Source: Erysipelotrichaceae bacterium (GTDB lineage Bacteria > Bacillota_I > Bacilli_A > Erysipelotrichales > Coprobacillaceae). From it: a stretch of DNA of 33,952 bases. The notes under the pieces are model-generated. The model ran no database searches. It was not told where the DNA came from and saw nothing but the letters and a program-made list of their open reading frames with translations. Numbering within the stretch: position 1 is the first letter of the stretch; every line of letters starts with the position of its first letter. The stretch lies in the NCBI GenBank assembly GCA_021201655.1, contig JAJQEL010000072.1, forward strand, positions 1-33,952. Direction: 5' to 3'. Shown here piece after piece: positions 7,760 to 15,371 of the stretch. A program made the translations under genes and the position numbers.

Positions 7760-7785
7760 GATATGAAGAAATTTATATCTTTTTT
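7760..7785 (+). terminator. Terminator following the tRNA-Leu fragment
   Basis: Stem GATATGAA/TTTATATC (7760-7767, 7772-7779) with one G-U pair, loop GAAA, then six T. It corresponds to the natural terminator of the tRNA gene. The second copy at 9589 has the same structure. Confidence 0.7.
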
Positions 7786-7812
7786 ATTGTAAATTCATAT
7801 TCATGAATCATA

Positions 7813-7841
7813 TTGATAGTATTCAATATTTATGCTATAAT
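7813..7841 (+). promoter_or_regulatory. Promoter of the AlbA_2-domain gene
   Basis: TTGATA (7813-7818), 17-base spacer, TATAAT (7836-7841) with an extended -10 TGC just before it. It is a near-consensus sigma-A promoter about 85 bases before the coding start. Confidence 0.7.
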
Positions 7842-7924
7842 TGCATTATGAAAATAGTAATAAAATATTAATTTATTATTTTATTTAAATATAAGGTGGA
7901 TAAGATAATTATGAGGTGAATAAA

Positions 7925-9250
7925 GTGTATCAAGAGAGTGCAAGTGTAGAATTAAAAAGAGAATTAACTGATGCTATAAAAAATGAAATTGTTGCTTTTT
8001 TAAATACTAATGATGGTATTATATACGTAGGTATTGATGATGATGGAAAGCCTTATAAACCTTTTTTATTAATGAATAAAGATGAAATTGATATCAAGGT
8101 TTCTAATTGGTTACAAAATTCAATACGTCCACTACCATCTAATTTAATAGATTATCATTTTAATAAGGAAGGTATCTTGGTCATAAAAATAAAGGAAGGT
8201 AAAAACAAACCTTATTATCTTAAAGATAAAGGCCCTAAACCTTCAGGAGTTTATAAAAGAGTAGGTAGTACTATTAGAAAAGCAAACAATGACGAAATAC
8301 TTCGAATGATTATGTCTTCCAAAAATTATATTTATGAAGATGATATTTCTGTTCAACAAAATTTAACGTTTAAATATTTAAGTTCCACTTTTGAAGAAAA
8401 TAACTTATTATTTAATGATCGCTCTATGATTTCTTTAGGTATTAGAAAAACAAATGGAAGTTTTACAAATTTAGGTTATATTTTATCTGATCAATCAAAA
8501 ATAACTGTTAAAATTGCAGAATATGATAAGAATATGAATTTTAAAGTCAAAAAGCAATTAACTGGATCACTAATAAAACTATTTAATGAAACTAAAGAAC
8601 AAGCCGATAGACTTAATGATGTTTCTGCCATAATAGATACTAAATCATATAAAAGAATTGAAACTGTTTCGTATCCTGATACAGCTTTGAGAGAAATGAT
8701 TTTAAACGCATTTTGTCATGCTGATCTATTTCTTCGTTCTAACATTAAAATTGAATTTTTTGAGGATAAGTGTAAAATATCTAGCCCTGGAGGTATCTTT
8801 AATGCTACTTTAGATGAAATAATGAGCGGATTACAAACTTATAGAAATCCAAAACTTGTTCATATATTTGATATGCTTGGTTTAATCGAAAATTATGGAA
8901 CAGGTATTCCAAAAACAATATTAGCTTATCAAAATGAACAGGTAAAACCAAATTTTAAAGCTTCTGATAATTTTTTTGTTGTAACACTTCCAAATATAAA
9001 CTACTTAAATCATAATCGCGATTATGAAATTAAGGATGATTTAATATCTGAACTTGAATTAAGTATATTACGTATTATTGATTCAAATCCTGGAATTAAA
9101 TTATCTGCTATACATGAATTAATTATTCAAGAAAATAGTGAAATAACTATTTATATGGTTAGAAATTCAATTAAAAGAAAACTACAAAAATATATAGAGT
9201 TTAAGGGCTCTCGTAGATTTGGTGGCTATTATATGAAAAATAAAATTTAA
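7925..9250 (+). CDS. AlbA_2 (Schlafen-type) DNA-binding / RecG-like ATPase-domain regulator
   Basis: GTG at 7925 sits 6 bases after GAGGTG and is the favoured start; GTG 7916 is part of that site. The 441-residue product opens with an AlbA_2 domain (SASVELKREL then FLNTNDGIIYVGIDDDGKP). It then has an HATPase_c_4-like segment (DTALREMILNAFCHADLF, SSPGGIFN, NYGTGIPKTI), and ends with a winged-helix-like region (LSAIHELIIQENSEITIYMVRNSIKRKL). Proteins of this build are annotated as putative transcriptional regulators or RecG-like ATPases. It sits between two copies of the att block, so it is probably accessory DNA of a second element or of a tandem insertion. Confidence 0.8.
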   Translation: MYQESASVELKRELTDAIKNEIVAFLNTNDGIIYVGIDDDGKPYKPFLLMNKDEIDIKVSNWLQNSIRPLPSNLIDYHFNKEGILVIKIKEGKNKPYYLKDKGPKPSGVYKRVGSTIRKANNDEILRMIMSSKNYIYEDDISVQQNLTFKYLSSTFEENNLLFNDRSMISLGIRKTNGSFTNLGYILSDQSKITVKIAEYDKNMNFKVKKQLTGSLIKLFNETKEQADRLNDVSAIIDTKSYKRIETVSYPDTALREMILNAFCHADLFLRSNIKIEFFEDKCKISSPGGIFNATLDEIMSGLQTYRNPKLVHIFDMLGLIENYGTGIPKTILAYQNEQVKPNFKASDNFFVVTLPNINYLNHNRDYEIKDDLISELELSILRIIDSNPGIKLSAIHELIIQENSEITIYMVRNSIKRKLQKYIEFKGSRRFGGYYMKNKI

Positions 9251-9261
9251 TGTGGATAAAG

Positions 9262-9417
9262 TGAGCTTATAGTGAGCTTAAGAAATATTAAAGATTCTTA
9301 TCGGCTTATAAAATAATTTTTATAATTTATTCGCTTATCATCACCTTTTTTTAATATTTTTAGGAAATAATCAATTGAAATTAATAGTGAGCTTATGGTG
9401 AGCTTATAGTGAGCTTA
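9262..9417. repeat. Second TGAGCTTA repeat cluster (five copies, 11-bp period)
   Basis: TGAGCTTA occurs at 9262, 9273, 9388, 9399 and 9410. Spacing inside each group is exactly 11 bases, with TATRG linking the copies. Weaker matches (CGGCTTA, TCGCTTA) lie between the groups. Helically phased direct repeats suggest cooperative protein binding (ParB/ParA, a replication initiator or a recombination accessory protein). Confidence 0.65.
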
Positions 9418-9533
9418 TAAAAAGACTTGTTTGAGTCTTATAGATAAGTAGGGTGATTTAGTGTAAAAAACTAAAGTCATTTATATTGCTATAAAAGGCT
9501 TTAAATATTATTGTTTCAAGATTCTTTAACTCA

Positions 9534-9578
9534 CTTGGAATCTAGTGTTTTGGTATGCAAGTCCTGTTACTCGCACTA
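9534..9578 (+). other. Decayed tRNA-Leu 3' fragment (second att remnant)
   Basis: Matches 7699-7749 but with TAGGA changed to TGGAA, the variable arm changed to TGTTTTGGTATG, and the GGTTCA part of the T-arm lost. The end reads GCACTA instead of GCACCA. It cannot be a tRNA. It marks an earlier integration or a tandem element end, and chromosomal DNA probably resumes just to its right. Confidence 0.7.
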
Positions 9579-9588
9579 TTGAATGTAT

Positions 9589-9614
9589 GATATGAAGTAA
9601 TTCATATCTTTTTT
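9589..9614 (+). terminator. Terminator after the second tRNA-Leu fragment
   Basis: Perfect 8-bp stem GATATGAA/TTCATATC (9589-9596, 9601-9608), loop GTAA, then six T. It is stronger than its copy at 7760. Confidence 0.8.
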
Positions 9615-9694
9615 ATGCTTTTTATTTTCTTTCGTTTAAACTATTTTTAGTTTGTTATTAAAATATATCTTTTTTTTGATAATATGTGAAAATA

Positions 9695-9723
9695 TTGTAA
9701 ATTTAAGCTGATTTGAGTATAAT
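9695..9723 (+). promoter_or_regulatory. Promoter of the MBOAT-DHHW operon
   Basis: TTGTAA (9695-9700), 17 bases, TATAAT (9718-9723), about 60 bases before the MBOAT start. The rest of 9618-9782 is AT-rich with no gene. Confidence 0.6.
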
Positions 9724-9782
9724 GATTTTATAAAATTTTGAGTTTTTAACATTTACACTTGAAAGGGGGGAGGGATCATTAA

Positions 9783-11210
9783 ATGGTTTTTTCAAGTTTA
9801 TTGTTTGTATTTTTATTTTTACCACTAAATCTTTTAGCATATTTTTTGGCAAGAAATCTTAAACAAAAAAATATTGTGATGCTTGTTTCATCATTAATAT
9901 TTTATGCCTGGGGTGGACCCAGATATTTGCTTCTTCTTTTGACGATGGCATTTATAAGTTGGATTGGCGCATTATTGATTCGTAAATATAATTATAGTAA
10001 ATTATGGTTAATCATAAGCATTGCGATGATGCTATGTTTCATTATTTATTTTAAATATTTTGGATTTCTACTAACTGGAATCCAAGTCCTTATAGGTTTT
10101 CCAAAATCAATACCGGAAATAGCACTTCCTATTGGTATTTCCTTTTATACATTCCAACTTATTTCTTATGTTGTAGATGTCTATAGAGGTGATGTAGAAC
10201 CACAAAGAAAATATTGGTTAATTCTTTTATATGCTTCTTTATTTCATCAATGTATTGCTGGACCTATTGTACGTTATCATGATATACAAGCAGAAATTAC
10301 CAATAGAAAAACATCTAAAAACGAATTAAGCCAAGGCATAAAAGGGTTTTGTGTTGGTTTAGCAAAGAAAGCGATACTCGCTAATGGATGTGCTGCTATC
10401 GCTGATACGTTTTTGCTTACTAATGATATGAGTGCTTTAGCTAGTGTCCCTGCTAGTGGTTTATGGGTAGGAGTATTAGCATATATGTTAGAAATCTATC
10501 TTGATTTTTCAGCTTATTCTGATATGGCTATTGGGATGGGGCTTATGATTGGTTTCCATTATAGGGAAAACTTTAATTATCCATATATTGCTTCTTCCAT
10601 TACTGATTTTTGGCGTAGATGGCATATTTCTCTCAGCAGTTTCTTTAGAGATTATATTTATATACCTTTAGGTGGTAATAGAAAAGGTATAAAAAGACAA
10701 ATTTTCAATCTTTTTATAGTATGGTTTTTAACTGGACTATGGCATGGTGCTAGCTGGAATTATGTTTTATGGGGTTTGTATTTCTTTATATTTTTGGTAT
10801 TAGAAAAAATATGGTTGTTGGATAAGTTTGAAAAACGACCTAAAATATTTTCTCATATATATACACTCATTGTCGTATTTTTTGGCTGGATCATATTCAA
10901 ATTTGAAAGTTTAGCAGGTATAGGTGTTACCCTTAAAGGATTGTTTTGTTTAAATGGCAATAGTCTTTCCAGTCTTGCTGTTAGTTTAACATTTAAAAAT
11001 AATCTATTCTTTATTATTTTTGCCATAATAGCTTGTACACCATTATTAAAAGTTATCCATAGAATAATAGATAAATTACATGATAAATGGCATCTTATTC
11101 CATATATGGTATATGTATATGAAATTGCATTACCAATAGTTCTTTTGATATTATCACTACTGGCTCTTGTTGGTAATAGCTATAATCCATTTCTATATTT
11201 TCAGTTTTAG
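9783..11210 (+). CDS. MBOAT-family O-acyltransferase (AlgI/DltB-like)
   Basis: A 475-residue polytopic membrane protein with about ten or more hydrophobic segments. MBOAT hallmarks are ITDFWRRWHISLSSFFRDYIY followed by IPLGGNRKG, and the catalytic-histidine motif LTGLWHGASWNYVLWG with His near residue 321. AlgI-type members move acyl (usually acetyl) groups across the membrane for extracytoplasmic O-acylation of polysaccharides. The neighbour 9 bases downstream is a DHHW/AlgX-like protein, the usual periplasmic or extracellular partner. The start follows a strong purine-rich site (AAGGGGGGAGGG). The target, capsule or wall glycan, is not shown by the sequence. Confidence 0.9.
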   Translation: MVFSSLLFVFLFLPLNLLAYFLARNLKQKNIVMLVSSLIFYAWGGPRYLLLLLTMAFISWIGALLIRKYNYSKLWLIISIAMMLCFIIYFKYFGFLLTGIQVLIGFPKSIPEIALPIGISFYTFQLISYVVDVYRGDVEPQRKYWLILLYASLFHQCIAGPIVRYHDIQAEITNRKTSKNELSQGIKGFCVGLAKKAILANGCAAIADTFLLTNDMSALASVPASGLWVGVLAYMLEIYLDFSAYSDMAIGMGLMIGFHYRENFNYPYIASSITDFWRRWHISLSSFFRDYIYIPLGGNRKGIKRQIFNLFIVWFLTGLWHGASWNYVLWGLYFFIFLVLEKIWLLDKFEKRPKIFSHIYTLIVVFFGWIIFKFESLAGIGVTLKGLFCLNGNSLSSLAVSLTFKNNLFFIIFAIIACTPLLKVIHRIIDKLHDKWHLIPYMVYVYEIALPIVLLILSLLALVGNSYNPFLYFQF

Positions 11211-11219
11211 GAGGGAAAG

Positions 11220-12530
11220 ATGATGAATAATAAAAAGAAACGTTTCAATAAATATTTAACAATTAAAATTACTGTTTTTTTCATTGCCTTATTCATTATA
11301 GGATTTATTGGGCTATTACTACCCATAAGACCAACAGAATCCCAAATCGAAAAACGTGAACTAGAAAAATTCCCACAATTTTCTATTGGTTCTGTGTGGG
11401 ATGGTACTTATTTTTCACAAATATCTACATGGTATGCTGATAGTTTTCCATTTAGAGAAAATCTTCTTTCTTTAAATTCCTCTATAGAACAGCTTTATGG
11501 ATTACAAAGTGAACAAATCATCACAAGCAATAATAATTCCTCTGAAGATGATGAAAATATTGAAGAAGAGACTGATGAGGATTATGTCGATGCGGCTATT
11601 ACTGTTATGCCAGAAACATCTGGAGATATTTACATTTCTGGAGATACAGGATTCTCTATTTGCTACTTTTCTGAAACTGGTGGCGATGAATATGTTGAAA
11701 TGATTGACAAAGCCCAGAAAAAGCTTGATGGCATTGCTGATGTATATACTATACTCGTGCCAACGAGTATAGGTATTAATCTCAGCGATGATATTCAGGA
11801 ACAACTCCATTCTTCTAATCAAAAAGATGCGATAAATTATATTTCCACAGGCGTTGAAAATACTAATGATAAAGTTAAGATTGTTGATACATATGATACT
11901 TTAAAAAAACATAACAGTGAATATCTATACTTTAGAACCGATCATCATTGGACAGCTTTAGGGGCCTATTATGCTTACGAAGAATTTTGCAACGTAAAAG
12001 GTATCACACCTACCCCATTAGAAGCTTATGAAACAATAGAATTCTCTGATTTTCTAGGATCATTTTATTCCAGCTCTAATCAATCAACAGCTCTTAAAAA
12101 TAACCCTGATACTATAATTGCCTATATACCAATTGCTACAAATAATATGGTATACTTGGTTGACTCTGATACAGAACATCAATGGAATATCATTTATAAT
12201 GTTACAGATTGGAGTACAACCGCAAAATACAGTACATTTATTGGCGGCGATCAACCATTTTCATATATTATTAATCCTGATATGAATGATGGTTCTTCTT
12301 GTCTTGTTATTAAGGAATCCTATGGTAATGCTTTTGTACCTTTTCTTGTCGATAGCTATGAATATGTTTATGTAGTAGATTATCGATACTTTTATAAGTA
12401 TCCAAAATACAACAATAGTGTATATGATTTGGTCGTAGATAAGAATATTGAAGATGTTATTTTTATCAATAATGCTGAAGCCATGTGTGTGACTGATAAA
12501 ATCAATGATATGAGTGAAATGTTTGATTAA
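11220..12530 (+). CDS. DHHW-family (AlgX/AlgJ-like) O-acetylation partner
   Basis: A 436-residue protein with a basic N-terminus, one membrane anchor (about residues 14-34, ITVFFIALFIIGFIGLLLP) and an extracytoplasmic domain. The motif RTDHHWTALGAYYAYEEFC (DHHW at 241-244) defines the DHHW family, related to SGNH/AlgX proteins. A later GGDQPFSYI...LVIKESYGNAFVPFL segment resembles the nucleophile-containing region. An acidic low-complexity linker lies near residues 102-120 (SSEDDENIEEETDEDY). Together with the MBOAT gene it should complete acyl transfer to a surface polymer. The ribosome site GGAGGG overlaps the end of the preceding gene. Confidence 0.85.
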   Translation: MMNNKKKRFNKYLTIKITVFFIALFIIGFIGLLLPIRPTESQIEKRELEKFPQFSIGSVWDGTYFSQISTWYADSFPFRENLLSLNSSIEQLYGLQSEQIITSNNNSSEDDENIEEETDEDYVDAAITVMPETSGDIYISGDTGFSICYFSETGGDEYVEMIDKAQKKLDGIADVYTILVPTSIGINLSDDIQEQLHSSNQKDAINYISTGVENTNDKVKIVDTYDTLKKHNSEYLYFRTDHHWTALGAYYAYEEFCNVKGITPTPLEAYETIEFSDFLGSFYSSSNQSTALKNNPDTIIAYIPIATNNMVYLVDSDTEHQWNIIYNVTDWSTTAKYSTFIGGDQPFSYIINPDMNDGSSCLVIKESYGNAFVPFLVDSYEYVYVVDYRYFYKYPKYNNSVYDLVVDKNIEDVIFINNAEAMCVTDKINDMSEMFD

Positions 12531-12537
12531 TAAAAAA

Positions 12538-12567
12538 ATGTCATGAATCTAATTCATGGCATCTTTT
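12538..12567. terminator. Shared terminator between DHHW gene and hup
   Basis: An 11-bp stem ATGTCATGAAT/ATTCATGGCAT (12538-12548, 12552-12562) with loop CTA, A-run on the left and T-run on the right, works in both directions. The stem includes the last codons of hup. Confidence 0.85.
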
Positions 12568-12821
12568 AATTTATTACTAGGCTTGAATGTTACAGTCTTA
12601 CTTGCGGGAATAGTCATATATTCCTTGGTTTTTGGACTAACACCTTTACGCGGTTGACGATCTTTATATTTGAAAGTTCCAAATCCAGATATTAATACGT
12701 TATCACCTGCGATAAATGCTTCAGTCATTGTATCAAATACAGCATCAACCAAGGCTTCTGTTTCTTTTTTGGTTAGATTCTTTTTTTGTGCTACAGCATT
12801 AACAAGTTCTTTTTTATTCAT
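12549..12821 (-). CDS. hup: HU-family DNA-binding protein
   Basis: A 90-residue HU/IHF-family protein with start MNKKELVNAVAQKK, the body LISGFGTFKYKDRQPRKGVSPKT (beta-arm with the conserved Arg-Lys-Gly) and the end FKPSNKLKDAMN. It is a nucleoid architectural protein that dimerises and bends DNA. The ribosome site is TAGGAGGTGA. On the minus strand a promoter TTGTTT-17-TATACT ends about 10 bases before the leader. It is monocistronic with a shared terminator. Confidence 0.95.
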   Translation of the reverse strand: MNKKELVNAVAQKKNLTKKETEALVDAVFDTMTEAFIAGDNVLISGFGTFKYKDRQPRKGVSPKTKEYMTIPASKTVTFKPSNKLKDAMN

Positions 12822-12956
12822 TTTATCACCTCCTAAATACTAAGGGTAGTATAACATTTCGTGTCTTAGAAAACAATACTAGTTGCAACTACATGAAGAA
12901 ATTTTTTAATAATTCGGTTTGTGAAAAAAATGATTTGTGATGAAATAAAAAAACTG

Positions 12957-12985
12957 TTGCATTTGTCGAAATAAACATATATAAT
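12957..12985 (+). promoter_or_regulatory. Promoter of the T-box/ackA operon
   Basis: TTGCAT (12957-12962), 17 bases, TATAAT (12980-12985). Transcription would begin just before the structured T-box leader. Confidence 0.7.
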
Positions 12986-13009
12986 AGGTCTTGTTGGTAA
13001 ACCCATAAT

Positions 13010-13259
13010 ATAATGTGATGATCAGGACTGAGATTATAAAGCGAGTTGCGTAGAGATTTGTTGGTTGGTGAAAAACAAAAGACACTTTAAATCTGGATCA
13101 CCTGTGAGCAGATTCACTGAAATAGAGTAAGTGAATACGGGAGCTCCCGTTATAGAGTCGGATATTGGTGGATATCTATGAGTGTGCATTTGATGCAAAG
13201 AAGAGTGGTACCGCGGATGATAAAATTCGTCTCTTATGTTTTACATAAGAGACTTTTTT
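13010..13259 (+). promoter_or_regulatory. T-box riboswitch, specifier ATC (isoleucine)
   Basis: The T-box sequence AGAGTGGTACCGCGG is at 13202-13216. Stem I: helix CAGG/CCTG below and AGATT/AATCT above bracket the specifier loop, whose 3' side is GG-ATC-A (ATC at 13097-13099), followed by ACCTGTGAG as in other T-boxes. The distal part has AGAG and GGTTGGTG. Stem II is ATTCACT/AGTGAAT, then a palindrome ACGGGAGCTCCCGT, then stem III TGCAT-TTG-ATGCA. The leader ends in an intrinsic terminator. Uncharged tRNA-Ile should bind, stabilise the antiterminator and switch on ackA and the oxidoreductase genes. Asp (GAT) or Ser (TCA) readings are out of register with the usual specifier position. Confidence 0.85.
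13229..13259 (+). terminator. T-box-controlled intrinsic terminator
   Basis: Perfect 10-bp stem GTCTCTTATG/CATAAGAGAC (13229-13238, 13244-13253) followed by six T (13254-13259). It is the regulated attenuator of the leader. Confidence 0.9.
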
Positions 13260-13282
13260 GTTTTAAGAATAGGGGGAATAGT

Positions 13283-14476
13283 GTGGCAAAAGTATTAGCA
13301 GTGAACGCAGGCAGTTCATCATTAAAGTTTCAATTATTTGATATGCCTAGTGAGAATGTTATATGCAGTGGGGTTGTAGAAAAAATAGGTTTAGATGATG
13401 GTATATTTACCATTAAGTATAACGATCAAAAGAAAGTGTTAAACAGGGAAATTAAAGATCATCAGGTAGCTGTGGATTTATTGTTAGAGGCATTGGTGAA
13501 TGAAGGTATTGTTGATTCTTTGGAAGATATTGATGCGGTTGGTCATCGCATGGTGCATGGAGGAGAAGAATATAGTGAAAGCGTTGTTGTAAGTGAAAAA
13601 GTTGTTGAAACTGTAACCCAGTTCAATGAATTAGCACCTTTACATAATCCCGCTAATTTAATAGGATTAAGAGCTTTTCAAGAAGCATTGCCAAATGTAC
13701 AACATGTTTTTGTTTTTGATACAGCTTTCCATCAAACAATGAAAGAAGAAAATTATTTATATCCTTTACCTTATGAATATTATACTGATTATAAAGTTAG
13801 AAAATACGGTTTCCATGGGACAAGTCATCAATATGTTTCACAAGAAGCCATTAAGATGCTAGGTAGTCCTGAAACATCTAAAGTAATCGTATGTCATTTA
13901 GGTAATGGGGCAAGTATATCAGCTGTAAGAAATGGAAAATGTATAGATACATCAATGGGGTTTACCCCATTGGATGGTATTATGATGGGCACACGTAGTG
14001 GTGAAGTGGATCCATCTATTATGCCTTATCTTATGAACAAATTAGATAAAAGTGCTGATGAAGTATTAGATATCTATAATAAGAAATCTGGGATGTTGGG
14101 GGTATCTGGAATATCTAGTGATGCCAGAGATATCGAAGAAGCTTATCGTCAAGAAGATAAACGTGCTATTTTAACCAGTAAATTATATGTACGAAGAATA
14201 TCAAAATATATTTCTCAATATTATGGTGAACTAGGTGGATGCGATGCTATTGCTTTTACCGCTGGTCTTGGCGAAAATTCAGCTTATTTAAGAAAAATGA
14301 TTATTGATGATATTAAGGAAGCTTTTGATATTGTCTTAGATGATACACTTAATGAAACAAGAAAGTCTGGTAATAGAATTATTTCTCAAGATGATTCAAA
14401 AGTAAAGATTATGATTATTCCGACTAATGAAGAGGTTATGATTGCAAGAGATACTGTTCGTTTATTAAATTTATAA
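13283..14476 (+). CDS. ackA: Acetate (short-chain acyl) kinase
   Basis: The true start is GTG 13283, 6 bases after AGGGGG; the longer in-frame reading runs through the T-box and terminator and is not real. The 397-residue product has the ASKHA phosphate loop VNAGSSSLKFQ, GHRMVHGG, DTAFHQTM, YGFHGTSHQYV, HLGNGASISA, DTSMGFTPLDGIMMGTRSGEVDPS and GLGENSAYLR, all acetate-kinase hallmarks. It interconverts acetyl-phosphate/ADP and acetate/ATP; family members also accept propionate. It heads a five-gene operon with a 2-oxoacid:ferredoxin oxidoreductase and is under an Ile T-box. This points to a biosynthetic acid-activation role as an alternative to ATP-yielding fermentation. No pta is in this window. 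Confidence 0.95.
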   Translation: MAKVLAVNAGSSSLKFQLFDMPSENVICSGVVEKIGLDDGIFTIKYNDQKKVLNREIKDHQVAVDLLLEALVNEGIVDSLEDIDAVGHRMVHGGEEYSESVVVSEKVVETVTQFNELAPLHNPANLIGLRAFQEALPNVQHVFVFDTAFHQTMKEENYLYPLPYEYYTDYKVRKYGFHGTSHQYVSQEAIKMLGSPETSKVIVCHLGNGASISAVRNGKCIDTSMGFTPLDGIMMGTRSGEVDPSIMPYLMNKLDKSADEVLDIYNKKSGMLGVSGISSDARDIEEAYRQEDKRAILTSKLYVRRISKYISQYYGELGGCDAIAFTAGLGENSAYLRKMIIDDIKEAFDIVLDDTLNETRKSGNRIISQDDSKVKIMIIPTNEEVMIARDTVRLLNL

Positions 14477-14493
14477 ATAGGAGGAAGATAGGA

Positions 14494-15066
14494 ATGAATG
14501 GTTTAACAGAAATTCGTTGGCATGGTCGTGGTGGACAAGGTGCCAAAACTGCTGCTTTATTATTAGCTGATGTAGCTTTTAATACAGGTAAGTATGTTCA
14601 GGGATTCCCGGAATATGGACCTGAACGTATGGGTGCACCTATTACGGCTTATGATCGTATTAGTGACAAAGAGATTAGAGTACATTCTAATATTTATGAA
14701 CCAGATTATGTGGCAGTGGTTGATGATACTTTGTTACATTCTATTAATGTTACTGAAGGTTTGAATAAAGACGGTGGTATTTTGATTAATACAACAAAAT
14801 CAAAAGAAGAGATTTTGCCTTTATTACATGGCTATGAAGGCGAAGTGCATTTGATTGATTGTCGAGATATTTGTCATAAGACATTAAAGAAATATTTTCC
14901 TAATACGCCAATGCTTGCAGGTATTGTGAAAATATCAGGTGTTATGGATGAAGAAACTTTCTTAACAGAAATGGAAGGTTCTTTAAAACACAAATTTGCG
15001 AAAAAGCCAGAAGTCTTAGAAGGTAATATGCAAGCATTAAAACTGGCTTTAAAGGAGGTACATTAA
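14494..15066 (+). CDS. porC: 2-oxoacid:ferredoxin oxidoreductase, gamma subunit
   Basis: 190 residues. The N-terminal EIRWHGRGGQGAKTAALLLA is the signature of the gamma (catalytic domain III) subunit. It continues with YVQGFPEYGPERMGAPITAYDRI and a C-terminal KHKFAKKPEVLEGN. It forms part of the CoA-acylating enzyme that interconverts a 2-oxoacid plus CoA and acyl-CoA plus CO2 using ferredoxin. It follows ackA by 17 bases with GGAGGA as ribosome site. Sequence does not by itself distinguish a pyruvate, 2-oxobutyrate or branched-chain substrate. Confidence 0.9.
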   Translation: MNGLTEIRWHGRGGQGAKTAALLLADVAFNTGKYVQGFPEYGPERMGAPITAYDRISDKEIRVHSNIYEPDYVAVVDDTLLHSINVTEGLNKDGGILINTTKSKEEILPLLHGYEGEVHLIDCRDICHKTLKKYFPNTPMLAGIVKISGVMDEETFLTEMEGSLKHKFAKKPEVLEGNMQALKLALKEVH

Positions 15067-15067
15067 T

Positions 15068-15370
15068 ATGGCATTACAAGCAAAAGATATTAATGAACAA
15101 ACAAAATGGCAGGATTTAACTGAGGGTTTACAGATCTATGAACCAGCTACATCACGTTTGTTTGAAACAGGTGAATGGCGAACACAAAGACCTGTTGTTG
15201 ATTATGATAAGTGTATTCATTGTTTATTATGTGTTCCTTATTGTCCTGATAGCTGTATTACAGTCGAAGATAATAAGAAAAAAGGTTTAGATTATGATCA
15301 TTGCAAAGGATGTGGCATCTGTGCAGCAGCATGTCCATTTGGTGCAATCACAATGGTGGAGGGAAATTAA
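15068..15370 (+). CDS. porD: 2-oxoacid:ferredoxin oxidoreductase, delta (2x4Fe-4S) subunit
   Basis: 100 residues with two 4Fe-4S motifs: Cys49, 52, 55, 59 (CIHCLLCVPYCP) and Cys79, 82, 85, 89 (CKGCGICAAACP). It passes electrons between the enzyme's core cluster and external ferredoxin. The start is one base after the gamma stop and the ribosome site (AAAGGAGG) lies inside the gamma gene, indicating tight coupling. Confidence 0.92.
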   Translation: MALQAKDINEQTKWQDLTEGLQIYEPATSRLFETGEWRTQRPVVDYDKCIHCLLCVPYCPDSCITVEDNKKKGLDYDHCKGCGICAAACPFGAITMVEGN

Positions 15371-15371
15371 G

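Larger units (their letters stand above)
7453..7788. repeat. Duplicated block, copy A (repeats, hairpin, tRNA-Leu 3' end, terminator)
   Basis: This segment aligns by eye with 9399-9617. In order it holds TGAGCTTA repeats, the hairpin AAGACTC-GCAT-GAGTCTT (7478-7495), the shared text ATAGATAAGTAGGGTGATTT, an ACTAAAGTCATTTATATTG stretch, TTCTTTAACTCACTT, the tRNA-Leu 3' fragment and its terminator. Copy A carries about 115 extra bases (roughly 7519-7632) absent from copy B. The block is best read as the end of an integrated element including its att site. Confidence 0.75.
9399..9617. repeat. Duplicated block, copy B (decayed)
   Basis: Counterpart of 7453-7788, lacking the roughly 115-base inverted-repeat segment. 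The order is repeats, hairpin AAGACT...AGTCTT, ATAGATAAGTAGGGTGATTT, AAAGTCATTTATATTG, TTCTTTAACTCACTT, degenerate tRNA-Leu 3' end and terminator. Base changes and a small internal deletion show that it is the older or unselected copy. Confidence 0.75.

Noticed and set aside
9262-9417. CRISPR array
   Set aside because: Repeats are only 8-11 bases with no spacers of uniform length and no cas genes; they are phased protein-binding repeats.
11497-11822. Small frames in both strands inside the DHHW gene
   Set aside because: Out-of-frame shadows with no ribosome sites; the DHHW frame is supported by its anchor and motif.
13178-13282. N-terminal extension of acetate kinase
   Set aside because: The extra frame translates the T-box and terminator; GTG 13283 with AGGGGG fits the known AckA N-terminus.
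15294-15371. N-terminal extension of the oxidoreductase alpha subunit
   Set aside because: It overlaps the delta-subunit gene in another frame; ATG 15372 has a ribosome site and gives the usual length.
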